A stretch of DNA of 64,000 nucleotides, taken from the NCBI RefSeq assembly GCF_958298935.1, contig NC_084937.1:20531568-20595567 (forward strand). Reading direction: 5' to 3'. How positions within the stretch are numbered: the first letter of the stretch is position 1; the number at the start of each line of letters is the position of its first letter. Made by a program: the position numbers and the translations under genes. Positions 36,592 through 47,863 of this stretch are shown here, piece after piece. This DNA comes from Phragmites australis. Lineage: Eukaryota; Streptophyta; Magnoliopsida; Poales; Poaceae. Under the pieces are notes generated by a model. The model was not told where the DNA came from. It made no database searches and worked only from the letters and a program-made list of their open reading frames with translations.

Positions 36592-38069
36592 TGTCGGAGG
36601 ATTAACTCCAGTCGCAGGGATCCCGTGAGACCCCTTTTTAGAGATTCGGCCGGGGGGATGATCCTGAATAAGTTCGTCGGAGAAATAAATGGGAATGAAT
36701 GTAACGGCCGGTGGTGGGGGTGTTGACCTAGTGCAAGAAGAAGTAAATGCACCGGAATTTCGACAGGTTCGGGCCGCATGGGGGCGTAATACCCTACTCC
36801 TGTATGGATGCTATAACTGTCCTGAGGAAGTCCCTCAAGGATGTTGCTAGTTACAAGAATGTTGATCTATCTAAGAGCTTGAGGCTTCTTGTTCTTCGGC
36901 TGGGACTGGGCTCAACCTTCCTCACGGTGTCTCTCTTCTTTCTCTGTATTGCCGGCTTTCTCATCGCCTCTTTTTCTTTTCGCCCCTTTTTCTTTTCCCG
37001 CCCCCTTTTCTTTTTTTCTCGCCTTTAGCTTCTGCGCCGCCGGCTGCCTTAAGTACCTGCCGGCCACGACATGCCCCAAACGGAAGGAGGGGGCTCGAGT
37101 TCGGAGACGTCATAAATGGAAAGGGCGTCATCATTTCTTCTGTGCGAGGTGACCGGGGGTGGAAAATACGTCGCACGCCCGGTCACCTGTCACCATAAAT
37201 GCCCTGGCAACGAGCGCCGTGGAGAGGGCCCACCGGGCAGCCGCAGAGCAACCCGGCGTGCTCACCCTGTCTTGTTCTCCTGCCACAGCAGTGTGGTAGA
37301 CGGAACGCCTTGATCCTCGCGACGTTATCCCGAGACAAGCCGGATGGCACGGGACGGGACTCGTGCAATTAATGACCCCACGCCTCTCTGCCAAAACATG
37401 GCAGGGACTGACGCTGAGCGCGGCGGGAGCAGTTGGAGGTGTCAGGCCACGCACGCTCATTAAATGCGGCCTCAGGCCTTTGACTGGTTGACACCTCATC
37501 GGCGGGCCCCCCGGGGGCCTTTCGGGGTCGTCGGGGTACCGAGTGCTCGGGGGTACTGTTCACCTCCCCGAGCACTCTCTCCCGAGAATGCCTTTCCTTG
37601 TCCTCGGGGGACCGAGTGCTCGGGGGCACTGTTCACCTCCCCGAGCACTCTCTCCCGAGCACTCTTGCACGGACCTTCGGGGAACCGAGTGCTCGGGAGA
37701 CGCCGCACGCAGCCCCGAGCACTCTCTCCCGAGCACTCTTGCACGGACCTTCGGGGAACCGAGTGCTCGGGGGCTGTTGCTCGCAGCCCCGAGCACTCTC
37801 TCCCGGAACTTATCTCTTCTGGGCGTCGGGATACTAGGGTGCCCGGAGGTGACCGTACACCTCTCCGAGCACCTCCTTCCCGGCACTTGGATTCCGTGGA
37901 TCATCGGGGAACTGCGGTGCTCGGGGGCCACTGACTGTGGCCCCGAGTGCCTTCTCCCGGGACTTAATCTTTTCTCATCCTACAGGAGAGATCCCGCGGA
38001 TGACGCCATGTGGCGGATGGCTGGCTCGGCCTCGGGATTCGGGGACCCCCGGTTCCTGATACACCGACA
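36592..38069 (-). repeat. 3' LTR of the Tat element
   Basis: Same ends as 49451-50914. Just inside it the minus strand reads CCCAGGGGCTAC, the likely polypurine-type start for plus-strand synthesis (38070-38082). The palindromic array at about 37538-37800 has one more 14-base unit than the other LTR. Confidence 0.92.
37538..37800. repeat. Palindromic repeat array in the LTR
   Basis: Repeated units pair CCGAGTGCTCGG with its complement around short spacers (CACTGTTCACCTCC, TTGCACGGACCTTCGGGGAA), so each unit can fold as a GC-rich hairpin. A matching array is in the other LTR (50397-50645). It is a structural feature of the LTR, not a CRISPR array. Confidence 0.8.
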
Positions 38070-38424
38070 GTAGCCCCTGGGCCTATTGGCAGGTAATGCT
38101 CTAGAGACTACGGATGGGCCCTTCGTCGCGAACGAGGCCGAAGCCGGCACGGACGCCACGTGGCGGGTCTTCAGAAGGTGGTCCTTTTGGTCTGGGCCTT
38201 CGGTACGGCCCAACGGGGAGCCGAATGGACGCGCGTCCACACAACTCCCGAAGGGTATGACAGCAGGACAGGCAGTGCGTGCGGCAGCCACGCGAATCGA
38301 GAAAAATACGCCTGACAACCGCTGACACCGCACGACCTGTGGGAGACCCGCCTGGTGGTTGCGTCGATCGAGGAAACCGTCCCGCCGAGTGCGCTGTGGC
38401 AGGAGACGTTTGAATTCCTTGGGG

Positions 38425-38433
38425 TATAAAAGG
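38425..38433 (+). promoter_or_regulatory. TATA box of the antisense gene
   Basis: TATAAAAGG on the plus strand, about 150 bases before the ATG at 38584, with pyrimidine-rich sequence after it. It lies inside the element between the 3' LTR and the antisense gene and would drive transcription opposite to gag-pol. Confidence 0.6.
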
Positions 38434-38583
38434 AGGAGGGGAGCGAACCGCCCTCCTCTTTACGCCATCTCGTGATCCAGCCCTTGCTTCCGTTGCGCTC
38501 TTGAGCCCTTAGACTTTCCTCAGGCGATCAGAGCTTCTTCCCTTCTCCACCGTCCAGACCATCTTCCCCCCCCCCCCGACGAA

Positions 38584-41500
38584 ATGCCGAGAGCTGGAGG
38601 AAGCCACCGCGACAGGACTCCGGACGGCGTGCTACCAGAGTCTCGCCTGACCAACAAAGAGGTGGCGGGGAAGATCAGGAAGCTGTTGGTCCCCGAGGGC
38701 CAGCAGGGAGCCCTGGTGGTGACGCCGGCGAACTTCCCACCGGCGACGACCCACCCGGGGCGCATCGTCCTGTTTACCTCCTTTGTTGCGGCCGGGCTGG
38801 TGCCGCCGTTCTCTACGTTCTTTCTTCAAATCCTCGACACCTACGGGATTCAGCTGGTGCACCTGAGCCCCAATTCGGTCGTCATCCTGGCGGTCTTCGC
38901 CCATTTTTGCGAAATGTTCATGGGAGTGGCGCCGTCGGTGACACTCTTCCGGCATTTCTTCGCGCTTCGATCTGCCGGGAAGAAGAGGGGCTACTCCACC
39001 GTGGACGTCGTGGGCTGCTGCAATTTCCGACTACGGGACGGCATGGGGGAGCGGTACATCCCCCAGGTGCTGCAAAGCAAATGGGAGGAGTGGCGGCGCG
39101 ATTGGTTCTACGTCGACGTCGACCCCCATGACCGTCTCACCCTGCGGGAGGTGGCGGCGGAGCCCCAGAAGGCGACCTGGGAGGTACCACCGTCGTCGGA
39201 TGCGCGGCTGGAGCCGGTCTTCGAGCGCATCAGGTTCCTGCGCGACGCCGGGCTTACCTCAGTGATGGTGGTGGCGGACTTCCTACGCCGCCGCTTGGCG
39301 CCCCTGCGGGAGCGGACCCGGCCCTGCTGGCTCTACACCTGGCCTGAGGATATCACCCGGACCCAGATCGGCGCAGACTGGGACCTGGGCACGCCGGAGT
39401 TGAGGGGCATGCTCTGGGTGGTGACCGGGGTGGATGAGATGAGCCGGGCGGAGCTCCCGTGGAAAGAAATGGCGCTCTGCGCCAATCCTGAGCGAGTGGC
39501 GATCCAGGCAAAGCTGCCGAGGTTCGACGCCCAGGGGTTGGTCGACCGGCCGAGGAGCCGGAGTCCCGAGGCCGCTGAGATCCCCTGGTTGGATGAGGAG
39601 GCCGGCGAGGGGGCCGCGAGCGGTCCGGCGCAGACTGGTGGCCCGGGCACCGCGAGCGGCGAGCCGCAGGCCAGCAGTAGGGCCGCTGCACCGGAGGAGG
39701 AGGCACCGCCGGCAGCGGAGCGGCGGCGGCACCGGAGGACTGGGGGAAGCGCCCCCGGCTCTTCACTCCTCCGCCGGAGTCCTCGCCGTCGCCATCGAGC
39801 TCGCGCCGGCCCAGAATCCTCCCTCCTCCTTTTCCGCCCGGAGACCACGCGGCGGCCCCGCAGAACCCCCGGCGGAAAAGGAGGAGGGAGGATTCTGGGC
39901 CGGCGCCGTCGAGCCCGGAGTTCAGGATTCTGGTAGCGCGATGGCAGTACCGAAGACCCACAACCGCGTAAGCCTTGCCCTTCATTCTTTCTTGGGCGTG
40001 CTTCACCCGAACTAAGTTCTAGATTTTGATCTTGTTCTTCTCCTACAGGCTGCCCGCGGGCGCCGCCGAAGGCCAGGGGCAGCCGGAGGCGCCGAGGCAG
40101 GCGCCAGCCCCCGAGCCGAGTGCGCCCGAGCCGAGCGCACCTGAACCAAGTGCCCCGGTGGAGCCAGGGCTGGCCAGCGCGGCGGCGGAGCTGGGGCCAG
40201 CGGACGCGGCGGCGGAGCCGGGGCCGACGGACATGGCGGCAGAGATGGGGCCGGCGGCCGAGACGGGGTCGGCGGACGCGGCGGCAGAGAAGGGGCCGGC
40301 GGATGCGGTGGCCGAGATAGAGACGCAGCCGCCGTTCGAGCGTTTGGCGCCATCAGAGCCCGCCCCGAGCGCGCCGAGCCCGGGGCGGATGACCGCGTGG
40401 CAGTTTTCGGGGACCCCGAGCCCCCCGGAGGAGGCTCGCTGGGGACCCAGCGCCCAGTCGTCGCCTAGCCAGCATGCCGACCCTCTCCCGGTCGTGCTTG
40501 AGAGCGCCCGGGAGGTGATCGGGCGGCTAGAAGCGGCCGTAGCGGGGGAGATGGCACAGCTGGAGGTGGAGCGCGCCGCTTTGGCTAAGGAGAGAGCGCA
40601 GCTTACCACTGCTTGGCGCTCTTTCGAATCCCGCCTCCTCGAGGTGCGCGCCACCAACGAGGACGAACAACGCGCTATGGAGGAGGGGCGGAAGGCCTTG
40701 GAGGAGGCCCGCGCGGAGGTCGCGCGGGAGCGGGAAGACGCCGCCCGCCTGGCTGAGGCATCGCAGCAAGAAGCTGCCGGGGCCCTTGCCAGGGAGAGGC
40801 AGGCGCAGGAGCGGGAGGAGGCGACGGGGAACCGCGAGAGGGCAGCGGAGGCCCTCCAGGCCGACCTAGCTCGCTAGAAAGAAGAAGCCGACCGGACCCG
40901 CACCGGGCTCTAGCACTGGGCGAGGGAACTCCAGGATGTCGATGGGGATCTCCAACGCCGGGAGGAGGACATCGCGATCCGGGAGGTCGACGCCGAGATA
41001 ATGTCGGCGGACTTGGGCGCCCGGGAGGATCTGCCGGCCCGATGGGAGTCGAAGGCTGCCGAGGCGGCGGCCGCCGCCGCCGCTAGGGAATAGCAGATCG
41101 CCAAGTCCGAGGCAGAGCTGGCCGCCCGCGAGCAGGCCTTGTCCGTCCTGGCGGGGCAGGTGAAGCTGGCCGCGGGCCATGTGCCCGGCGCCGAGGAGTG
41201 ACTGCGGCTCACGAAGGAGGAGCTCGAGGAGCGGCTGCGGCTCGCGAAGGAGGAGCTCGAGGCCGCCTCAGTCGCACGGGCCAGCCTGCAGCTGATGCTG
41301 GAGGACACCCTCCGGCGGATGCAGCGGTCCGTCGCGGCGGCCGGGCTCGGGCAACTTGTCATGGAGACGAAGGGGGGAGGCCCTGGACGGTACGCCCTAG
41401 GCTTCCAGTAGGTCTGCGAGCACCTCGAGGCACTGCCCTGTGCCGTCCAGGAACTCGCCGCCCGGGAGGGGTGTGGCTTGGCCCAAGCAGTGGCCGAACA

Positions 41501-41702
41501 CGTCCTGGCTTGCTACCGGAGTCGAGACCCGAACTTCCCGCTGGAGCCAGCTTAGGAAGGGGTGGTTGAAGCCGAGGAGGAGGCCGCGTGGGAGGCAGTT
41601 CGGAGCACCGCCGCCGCGGTGGCGGCCGGCTTCAAGTGGGAGGTGTCGCCGCCCCCAGTCCCGAGGAGCGGCCACGAGGGCTCCGACTCCGACGCCGACT
41701 AG
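38584..41702 (+). pseudogene. Antisense gene of the Tat element (gypsy-type transposase-like protein, broken)
   Basis: Exon 1 is 38584-39967. The N-terminal part resembles the plant 'putative gypsy type transposon' domain (PF04195): VVILAVFAHFCEMFMGVAPS, LFRHFFALRSAGKKRGYSTV and WEEWRRDWFYVDV. The open frame ends at TAG 39934-39936, but from about 39715 another frame reads KRPRLFTPPPESSPSPSSSR and RRKRRREDSGPAPSS. It passes an 81-base intron (39968-40048, GTAAG...CTACAG) in phase, so one frameshift lies at 39700-39770. Exon 2 (40049-41702) encodes EPSAP repeats, then a long coiled coil (EVIGRLEAAVAGEMAQLEVE..., repeated EERLRLAKEELE). It has internal stops at 40875, 40911, 41091, 41199, 41409 and 41553 and its natural end at 41700-41702. 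The product would be about 1,000 residues; its role is unknown. The opposite orientation to gag-pol is seen directly. Confidence 0.8.
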
Positions 41703-43364
41703 GCTTTTGCAGTAGTTTTTTCTTCTTCTTTTCTTTTGACTTGATGTAAATATGGGAGTGATCCCTCAGAAATGCTTGAATATAATGGAAGCCTTTCTCT
41801 AGGGTCGCAACTCCAGCATTTTTCTGAGTGCTTGATGTTGTTTTTGCTGTTTTCTCTTGGTGCCCCGGGAGTACTCAGTCGGACCGATCTCGACCTTTCC
41901 TTCCCCGAGAACGAAGTCGTCCCGATTGTCCTTCTCGGGGCGTCCAGCCCCCGAGCCCTCGCGAGTCCGCAACGGCTAAGTCAAAAGACAAAGGCATGAA
42001 CTCCCTTGCTCGGGAGATAGATCGATCCAGCACGGAGCACGCCATGACCGTTGAACACTTTTCCACCTTGCGACCACTCAGCTAGCAGACTGGAGACACG
42101 CGCGGACGGGAATGCGACCAAGAGTCCCCACGGTGTGGTGGTGCCCGGGCTTAGGACGGACCGGACCGAGCACCGACAGCCCGTCCCTGGGGCCTAGGCT
42201 CCGGACTACTCGAGCGGCTCGAGCGATAGGATTACCCAGGGCACCCAGGGACTCGGTAGTGCTCGGAGCCCTAAAAAGAGGACCGAACACCACGACCACC
42301 ATGAAAGACTTCGATCGGACATCACCGCACGTACGGTACACCGTTCTACGGGCCGTTCTGTCGTTCTAGGAAAAATGTGGACATGCGGTAGGGTTTTGTG
42401 CGTGAGGAGACCATCTCACCGAGCAGATTAGAAAACGAGGGCCCCCGAGGACGACTCGGGAATGAAATATTATCAAATGTAAATTCGTCTAAATTTAACC
42501 ACTCACCGGACAGCTGTCAGCCTTTCGGCCAACCGATCCAGGAGGGGCATGCGCTCCGAGCTCGGGGTGCCTGGGGACTTGGTTCCCGGGGCCGGGAAGC
42601 CCGAGCGCCAGGGGGCGCGTGAGGAGCCTGGGATCAGGTGATCTCAATCGCTCAAGCCTGAACGGTAGGACCACCCGAAGACCCCGAGGGCCGAGCAGCG
42701 ACCTGGGCACTGAGGCCCTCGCGGTCGAGCTGCTTTTGCTTTTGATTGTCGATCTGTGACTTGACAAAAAATAGAGAAATTCTTTGCTTGGTGCGCTCTG
42801 TTAGTGCGGTACTCGTTATAGACTGCTCTCGTTTTCAACCCGAGACCTCTCGAATGCCTAGACCGGCGAACAAGAGCGGACAGAGGCATAAACCAGAGGT
42901 CCTGTGGTTCGGTGGCGCCCGGGTATGACAGACCGGACCGGGCACCGACAGCCCGCCCCTGGGGCCTAGGCTCCGGACTACTCGAGCAGCTCGAGCGATA
43001 GGATTACCCAGGGCACCCAGGGGCTCGGTAGTGCCTGGGAGCCTGCCACGACACCAAACACCATAGCCTACCATGACAGACGTAAGTCAGCGGCAACTGT
43101 CTGCACGCATACCGATCGGGATTCTTTTGTCAGCAGGGAAAATGAGAGAGCGAACTTTTCTCGCACAATCGAGCATCTCACCAGACAGATTAAACATATG
43201 GAATCCAGAAAACGAAATTGACACATGATTGCACATTGATATACATGCTGTATTGACAATATTTTTACAAGGTTAGGTGACTTACCCAGTTAGTGGTAGC
43301 CCCCGGTCAACTTGGGCGGGGGGAAGCCCCCGGCCTGGTTGACCTGAGCCGCGAGCATGGCCAT
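41703..43364. repeat. Non-coding spacer between integrase and the antisense gene, with a 140-bp duplication
   Basis: A near-identical segment occurs twice, 42131-42272 and 42901-43043, sharing GCACCGACAGCCC, then CCTGGGGCCTAGGCTCCGGA and CTACTCGAGC..CTCGAGCGATAG. The spacer is likely the 3' untranslated region shared by two convergent transcripts, pol from the right and the antisense gene from the left. No open frame here looks coding. Confidence 0.65.
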
Positions 43365-44177
43365 CTACGGGTAAAACTTGCGCAGGTGCTCGATGTTCCA
43401 CGGGTTGGGGAGCGGCTGCCCATCCTCTGCCGCCGACCGGAAAGAACCTTCTCGCGGGACCCCGATCACGGTGAAAGGACCTTCCCACACAGGGGACAGC
43501 TTATTCCTTCCTTCGCGCGTCTGGATGCGTCGGAGAACTAGATCCCCCACCTCGAGAGACCGGGCCCGGACGTGGCGCTGGTGGTAGCGCCGCAGGCTTT
43601 GCTGGTAGCGGGCAGCTCGGACGATGGCACGCCACCGGCGCTCTTCCAAGTAATCGATGTCGTCGCGCCTCTGCTGCTCCTGTTCGCCTTCAGAGTAGGC
43701 GTGCACCCGAGGGGAGCCTAGAGTGAGCTCGGAGGGGAGGACCACCTCAGCGCCGTACACGAGGAAGAAAGGAGTCTCCCCGGTAGCGCGACTTGGTGTG
43801 GTTCGGTTGGCCCATAGCACGGCGGGTAACTCATCGACCCACCCTTTCCCGTGCTTTGCGAGCACGTCGTAGGTCCGGGTTTTGAGCCCCTTCAGTATCT
43901 CTGCGTTGGCACGCTCGACCTGCCCATTGCTCCGAGGGTGAGCGACGGAGGTGAAGCAGAGCTTGATGCCGAGGTCTTCGCAGTAGTCCCCGAACAGGGC
44001 ACTCGTGAACTGAGTGCCGTTGTCGGTGATGATCCGGTTTGGGGCGCCAAAGCGACTGGTGATGCCGCGGATGAATTGGAGCGCCGTGTTCTTAGTCATC
44101 TTGACGACTGGGACCGCCTCCGGCCACTTGGTGAACTTGTCGATGGCGACGTAGAGGTACTCATAGCCCCCGATTGC
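43365..44177 (-). pseudogene. Tat element integrase core and C-terminus
   Basis: In the same frame as the upstream pol, separated from it by one TGA. The open part starting at 44099 carries RIITDNGTQFTS (second catalytic Asp) and HPRSNGQVERANAEILKGLK (catalytic Glu); the first Asp lies just before the stop. The C-terminal part has LVLRRIQTREGRNKLSPVWE and GPFTVIGV, a GPY/F-type block, and ends at WNIEHLRKFYP followed by a stop. Apart from the TGA the domain looks complete. Confidence 0.9.
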
Positions 44178-46838
44178 TCAGGGGAATGGACCCAGAATAT
44201 CCAGCCCGCAGACCGCGAAAGTCCATGACAGGGGGATGGTGTGGAGAGCCTGAGCTGGCTGGTGAATCTGCTTTGCGTGGAACTGGCACGCCCTGCAGCG
44301 CCAAACCAGCTCAGAAGCATCCTGGAGGGCTGTAGGCCAGTAGAAACCTTGCCGGAAAGCCTTCCCGACCAGCGTGCGGAACGATACATGGCCACCGCAC
44401 TCGCCCTCGTGGATCTCAGCGAGAAGCTCACCGCCTTCTGCCCGGGTGATGCATTTCAGGAGGATGCCGCCTGCGCTACGCCGGTAGAGATCCCCATCTA
44501 CTATGGCATAGCGTTTGGACTGCCGAGCAACTCTTTCGGCAGACGCCTCATCCCCGGGAAGGGACTTTTCCTTCAAGTACCCTCGGATGTCGTCCATCCA
44601 TGAGGCATCTTGAGAACAATCAGCAAGCGCAGCACACTCGCCGGATGGCGGCACCCTGACGGGGCTTCCCACTGAGGGTGCCGCCGGGGTCCCCTGAATT
44701 GAGTTCGAGGTTTCCCTTTCGTCCTGTTCGGCAGGCAGGACGGAAGGCCGTGTGAGTCTTTCTTCAAAGACTCCGGCAGGGACGCGCGCACGGGAGGAGG
44801 CCAGGTGGGAGAGGTCGTCGGCCAAAGTGTTGTCGCGGCGCGGGATGTACCGCAGCTCCAAGCCGTCGAAGCGCTTCTCCAGCTTCCTGACTGCCGCCAC
44901 GTATGCCGCCATTTGAGGATCCGTGCACTGATACTCCTTGGATACCTGGTTGACTACCAGCTGGGAGTCTCCCTTGACCAGGAGGCGACGAATCCCGAGG
45001 CCCACTGCGACTCGGAGGCCAGCGATGAGACCTTCATATTCCGCCATGTTGTTGGATGCGCGGAACTGCAGCTGCATGACGTACCGAAGTTCTTCACCCG
45101 TTGGGGAGGTGAGAACCACTCCGGCCCCCACGCCTTTCAGTGAGAGGGAACCGTCGAAATGCATGGTCCAGTACCCGGGCGCATCGTGCCCGGGGTATGC
45201 AGAAATCTCTTCTGGGACGACCTCGGGGACGGGTGTCCACTCTGCCACGAAGTCAGAGAGTGCCTGGCTTTTGATCGCCTGGCGACTGACAAAGTGCAGG
45301 TCGAACTCCACCAGCTCCACTGCCCACTTGACAACACGCCCAGTGCTTTCTCGGTTCCGGAGGATAGGTCCCAGTGGGTACGTGGTAACCACCGACACCG
45401 AGACCTTGTGCGCTTGGAAGTAGTGGCGCAGCTTCCGGGAAGCGATAAGCACGGCGTATAGCAGCTTCTGAGCTTGAGGGTATCTTGTTTTGGCCTCCCG
45501 GAGGACTTTACTGACGAAGTACACTGGTCGCTGTACCCAGCGGGCCCGGATTGTGGCTTCACCCGAGGGCCCGTTAGAGCCCCCGAGCTCGGCGACGTGG
45601 TGGGGGCTGACCGGGTGCTCGGGCTCGGCTCCCTGCTCGGGAGGAGCTAAGTGCTCGGGCTCGACCCCCTGCTCGGGGGGAGCCAAGTGCTCGGGCTCGA
45701 CCCCCTGCTCGGGGGGAGCCAAGTGCTCGGGCTCAACCCCCTGCTCGGGGGGAGCCGCGAGGACTGGGGGGTGCTCGGGGATGGCCGGGAGCTGGGGCCC
45801 AGCAACTGACCCCGTGCACTCATCGCGCTCCACCACCAGCACCATGCTTATGACCTGAGGAGTGGCCGATACGTAGAGTAGCAGCGGCTCACCTTCAGAC
45901 GGGGCCACCAGCACGGGTGATGAGGTGAGATACTTCTTCAGATCGCGGAAGGCCTGCTCGGCCTCCGGCGTCCAGTCGAAACGACCAGTCTTCTTCAGAA
46001 GCTTGAAGAGGGGGAGTCCTCGCTCCCCAAGTTTGGAGATGAAGCGTCCGAGGGCTGCCATGCAGCCGGCGAGACGCTGGACCTCCTTGAGTCGACTGGA
46101 GACCAAGAAACCGAGGAGTTTGCCCGCCGGCACCTCGAAGACGCATTTCTCGGGGTTGAGCTTCAGGCGGGTGGTGCGGAGACTGTTGAAAGTCTCAGCA
46201 AGGTCTTCGAGCAGGGTGGCATGGTCTCGGGACTTGACCACGAGATCGTCGATGTAGGCCTCGACGTTGCGGCCAACCTGCGAACCAAGGGTGATATGGA
46301 TAGCGCGCTGGAAAGAAGACCCAGCGTTGCGCAAACCAAAAGGCATCGACACATAGCAATAAATCCCCACCGAAGTGGTAAAGGCAGTTTTTTTTTCATC
46401 CTCCTTGGCCATGCGAATCTGGTGGTAACCAGAGTTTGCATCCAAAAAACACAAAAGATCGCATCCCGCGGTTGCATCTACAATTTGATCTATGCGGGGC
46501 AAAGGAAAAGGATCTTTAGGGCAAGCCTTGTTTAGATCGGTGTAGTCCACACATATGCGGAGCTTGCCGTTGGCCTTCGGGACGATTACTGGGTTTGCCA
46601 GCCACTCGGGGTGGAGGACTTCTCGGATAAATCCGGCGTCAAGGAGCTTGCTAACTTGCTCCCGGATGAACTCCTAGCGCTCAGGCGCCTGCCGCCGGAC
46701 CTTCTGCTTCACCGGGCGTGCGTCCGGGCGCACAGCCAGGTGGTGCTCGATCACCTCCCTAGGGATCCCGGGCATATCGGACGGTTGCCATGCAAACACG
46801 TCAGCGTTAGCCCGGAGGAAGGTGACGAGCGCGCTTTC
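44178..46838 (-). pseudogene. pol: Tat element polyprotein: RT, RNase H, second RNase H, integrase zinc-binding domain
   Basis: A 790-codon open stretch (44178-46550) whose frame extends upstream past TAG 46676-46674 to the protease. Residues count from 46550: RT with [13 protein letters not shown] (36-48) and catalytic YIDD (99-102); a gap after LLGFLVS (145-151), where about 25 residues of the RT connection are missing compared with the family; a degenerate first RNase H (220-435) interrupted by an in-frame insertion at about 245-331; a second RNase H (461-585) with D466, E504, D528 and D578; and the integrase zinc-binding H714, H721, C752, C755. It ends in GLDILGPFP, then TGA (44180-44178), inside the integrase core. 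Confidence 0.92.
45556..45816 (-). repeat. In-frame repeat insertion within the RNase H of pol
   Basis: About 87 codons with four tandem 36-base units (45600-45760) encoding [12 protein letters not shown], the last variant [12 protein letters not shown]. The insertion separates VVERDE from [11 protein letters not shown], which are nearly adjacent in related elements. The DNA unit contains GTGCTCGGG and CTGCTCGGGG, the same core as the LTR palindromic array. Confidence 0.85.
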
Positions 46839-47774
46839 CTATTTGCCGTCCAAGTCACCGTCGATTCGGATGACCTGGGAGGCGTCTTCGCCCACCACGA
46901 CCTCCTTTGTAGGAACGGAGGTGTCGGCGGCGAGTCGGGGTTTGGATGAAGAGGGTCCCAAGCCCCCTTGACAGCCTTCGACCTCGGCCTGAGCTGAGAC
47001 CAAGGCCAGGTATGACTGCTCGACGCAGGAGACGGCACCGCCGGAGTCGGCGGTCACGGAGATGGGGCCTGCTGGGCCCGGCATCTTGACCGTGAGATAC
47101 GCGTATTGCGCAGCCATCATGAACTTAGCGAGCGCCGGACGCCTGAGGATGGCGTTGTAGGGGAGGGGGAGCTCCACGACGTCGAAGAGGACACTCTCCG
47201 TGCGGAAGTTATCCCGACTCCCGAAGGTCACGGGTAGCTCAACCTGCCCGAGGGGCAGGGGGTGCCCGGGTGTCACTCCGCAGAATGGAAGCGACGGCTT
47301 TAGGCACCTGGAGGGCACCTGCAGCTTCTCGAAGGCCTCCTTGGAGAGGAGGTTGAGGCCTGCGCCCCCGTCGATCAGCACCCTGCCGACCTTTACATTG
47401 CAGATGGTGGGGGACACCACCAAGGGTAGTCACCCCACGCCTGCAGTACTGGCGGGGTGATTAGCTATACTGAACGTGATCGGGGCGTCCGACCACCTCA
47501 GGGGCCTGGTGGCCTCTTCGCTCGGGGTTGTCGAGCATACTTCGCGCTGCATGGTCTTGATGCCGCGGCGCGAGGAAGGCGTGTAGGCGCCTCCGTCGAT
47601 GAAGGCGATGGTATGCTCGGGTTCCTGAAAGCCGAGCTCTGTGTTGTCGGGGGCGGCCTCAGCGTCGCCTCCCCCGCGGGACTCATCGCGCTCCCTTTGG
47701 CGCTGCTCGACGAGGCCCTTGACCGTACAACACTCCGTGAGGTCATGCCATCTGGTCTGGTGGATTGGACACTA
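46839..47774 (-). pseudogene. Tat element zinc-finger remnant and aspartic protease
   Basis: From 47771 downward the pol frame reads CPIHQTRWHDLTECCTVK, the degenerate zinc-finger block before protease in grass gypsy elements, then FIDGGAYTPSSRRGIK. It is stopped by TGA at 47432-47430. The protease follows (VVSPTICNVKVGRVLIDGGA, active-site D-G-G as in many plant gypsy proteases), then FDVVELPLPYNAILRRPALA. The block ends at TAG 46841-46839. A further TAG (47774-47772) precedes the zinc-finger block. All lie in the same frame as RT. Confidence 0.85.
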
Positions 47775-47863
47775 TTTGCCTGGCTCGGGCCCCGCCAGAG
47801 CGGGGGCCCTTGCTGGAGCGGGAGCCCGGGCGGGGGCTGGAGCCTTTGCGGGAGCAAGAGCCC

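Noticed and set aside
37538..37800. Regularly repeated palindromic units resembling a CRISPR array
   Set aside because: The units lie within a plant LTR, are duplicated in the other LTR, vary in spacing, and the 'spacers' are themselves repeated.
37492..38073. Plus-strand open frames of about 156-176 codons in the LTR
   Set aside because: They simply read through the GC-rich palindromic array. The same frames recur in the other LTR with different ends.
39283..40006. Long minus-strand open frames of 149-217 codons opposite the antisense gene
   Set aside because: They are GC-rich mirror frames of the plus-strand coding sequence, with Pro/Arg-rich low-complexity translation and no domain.
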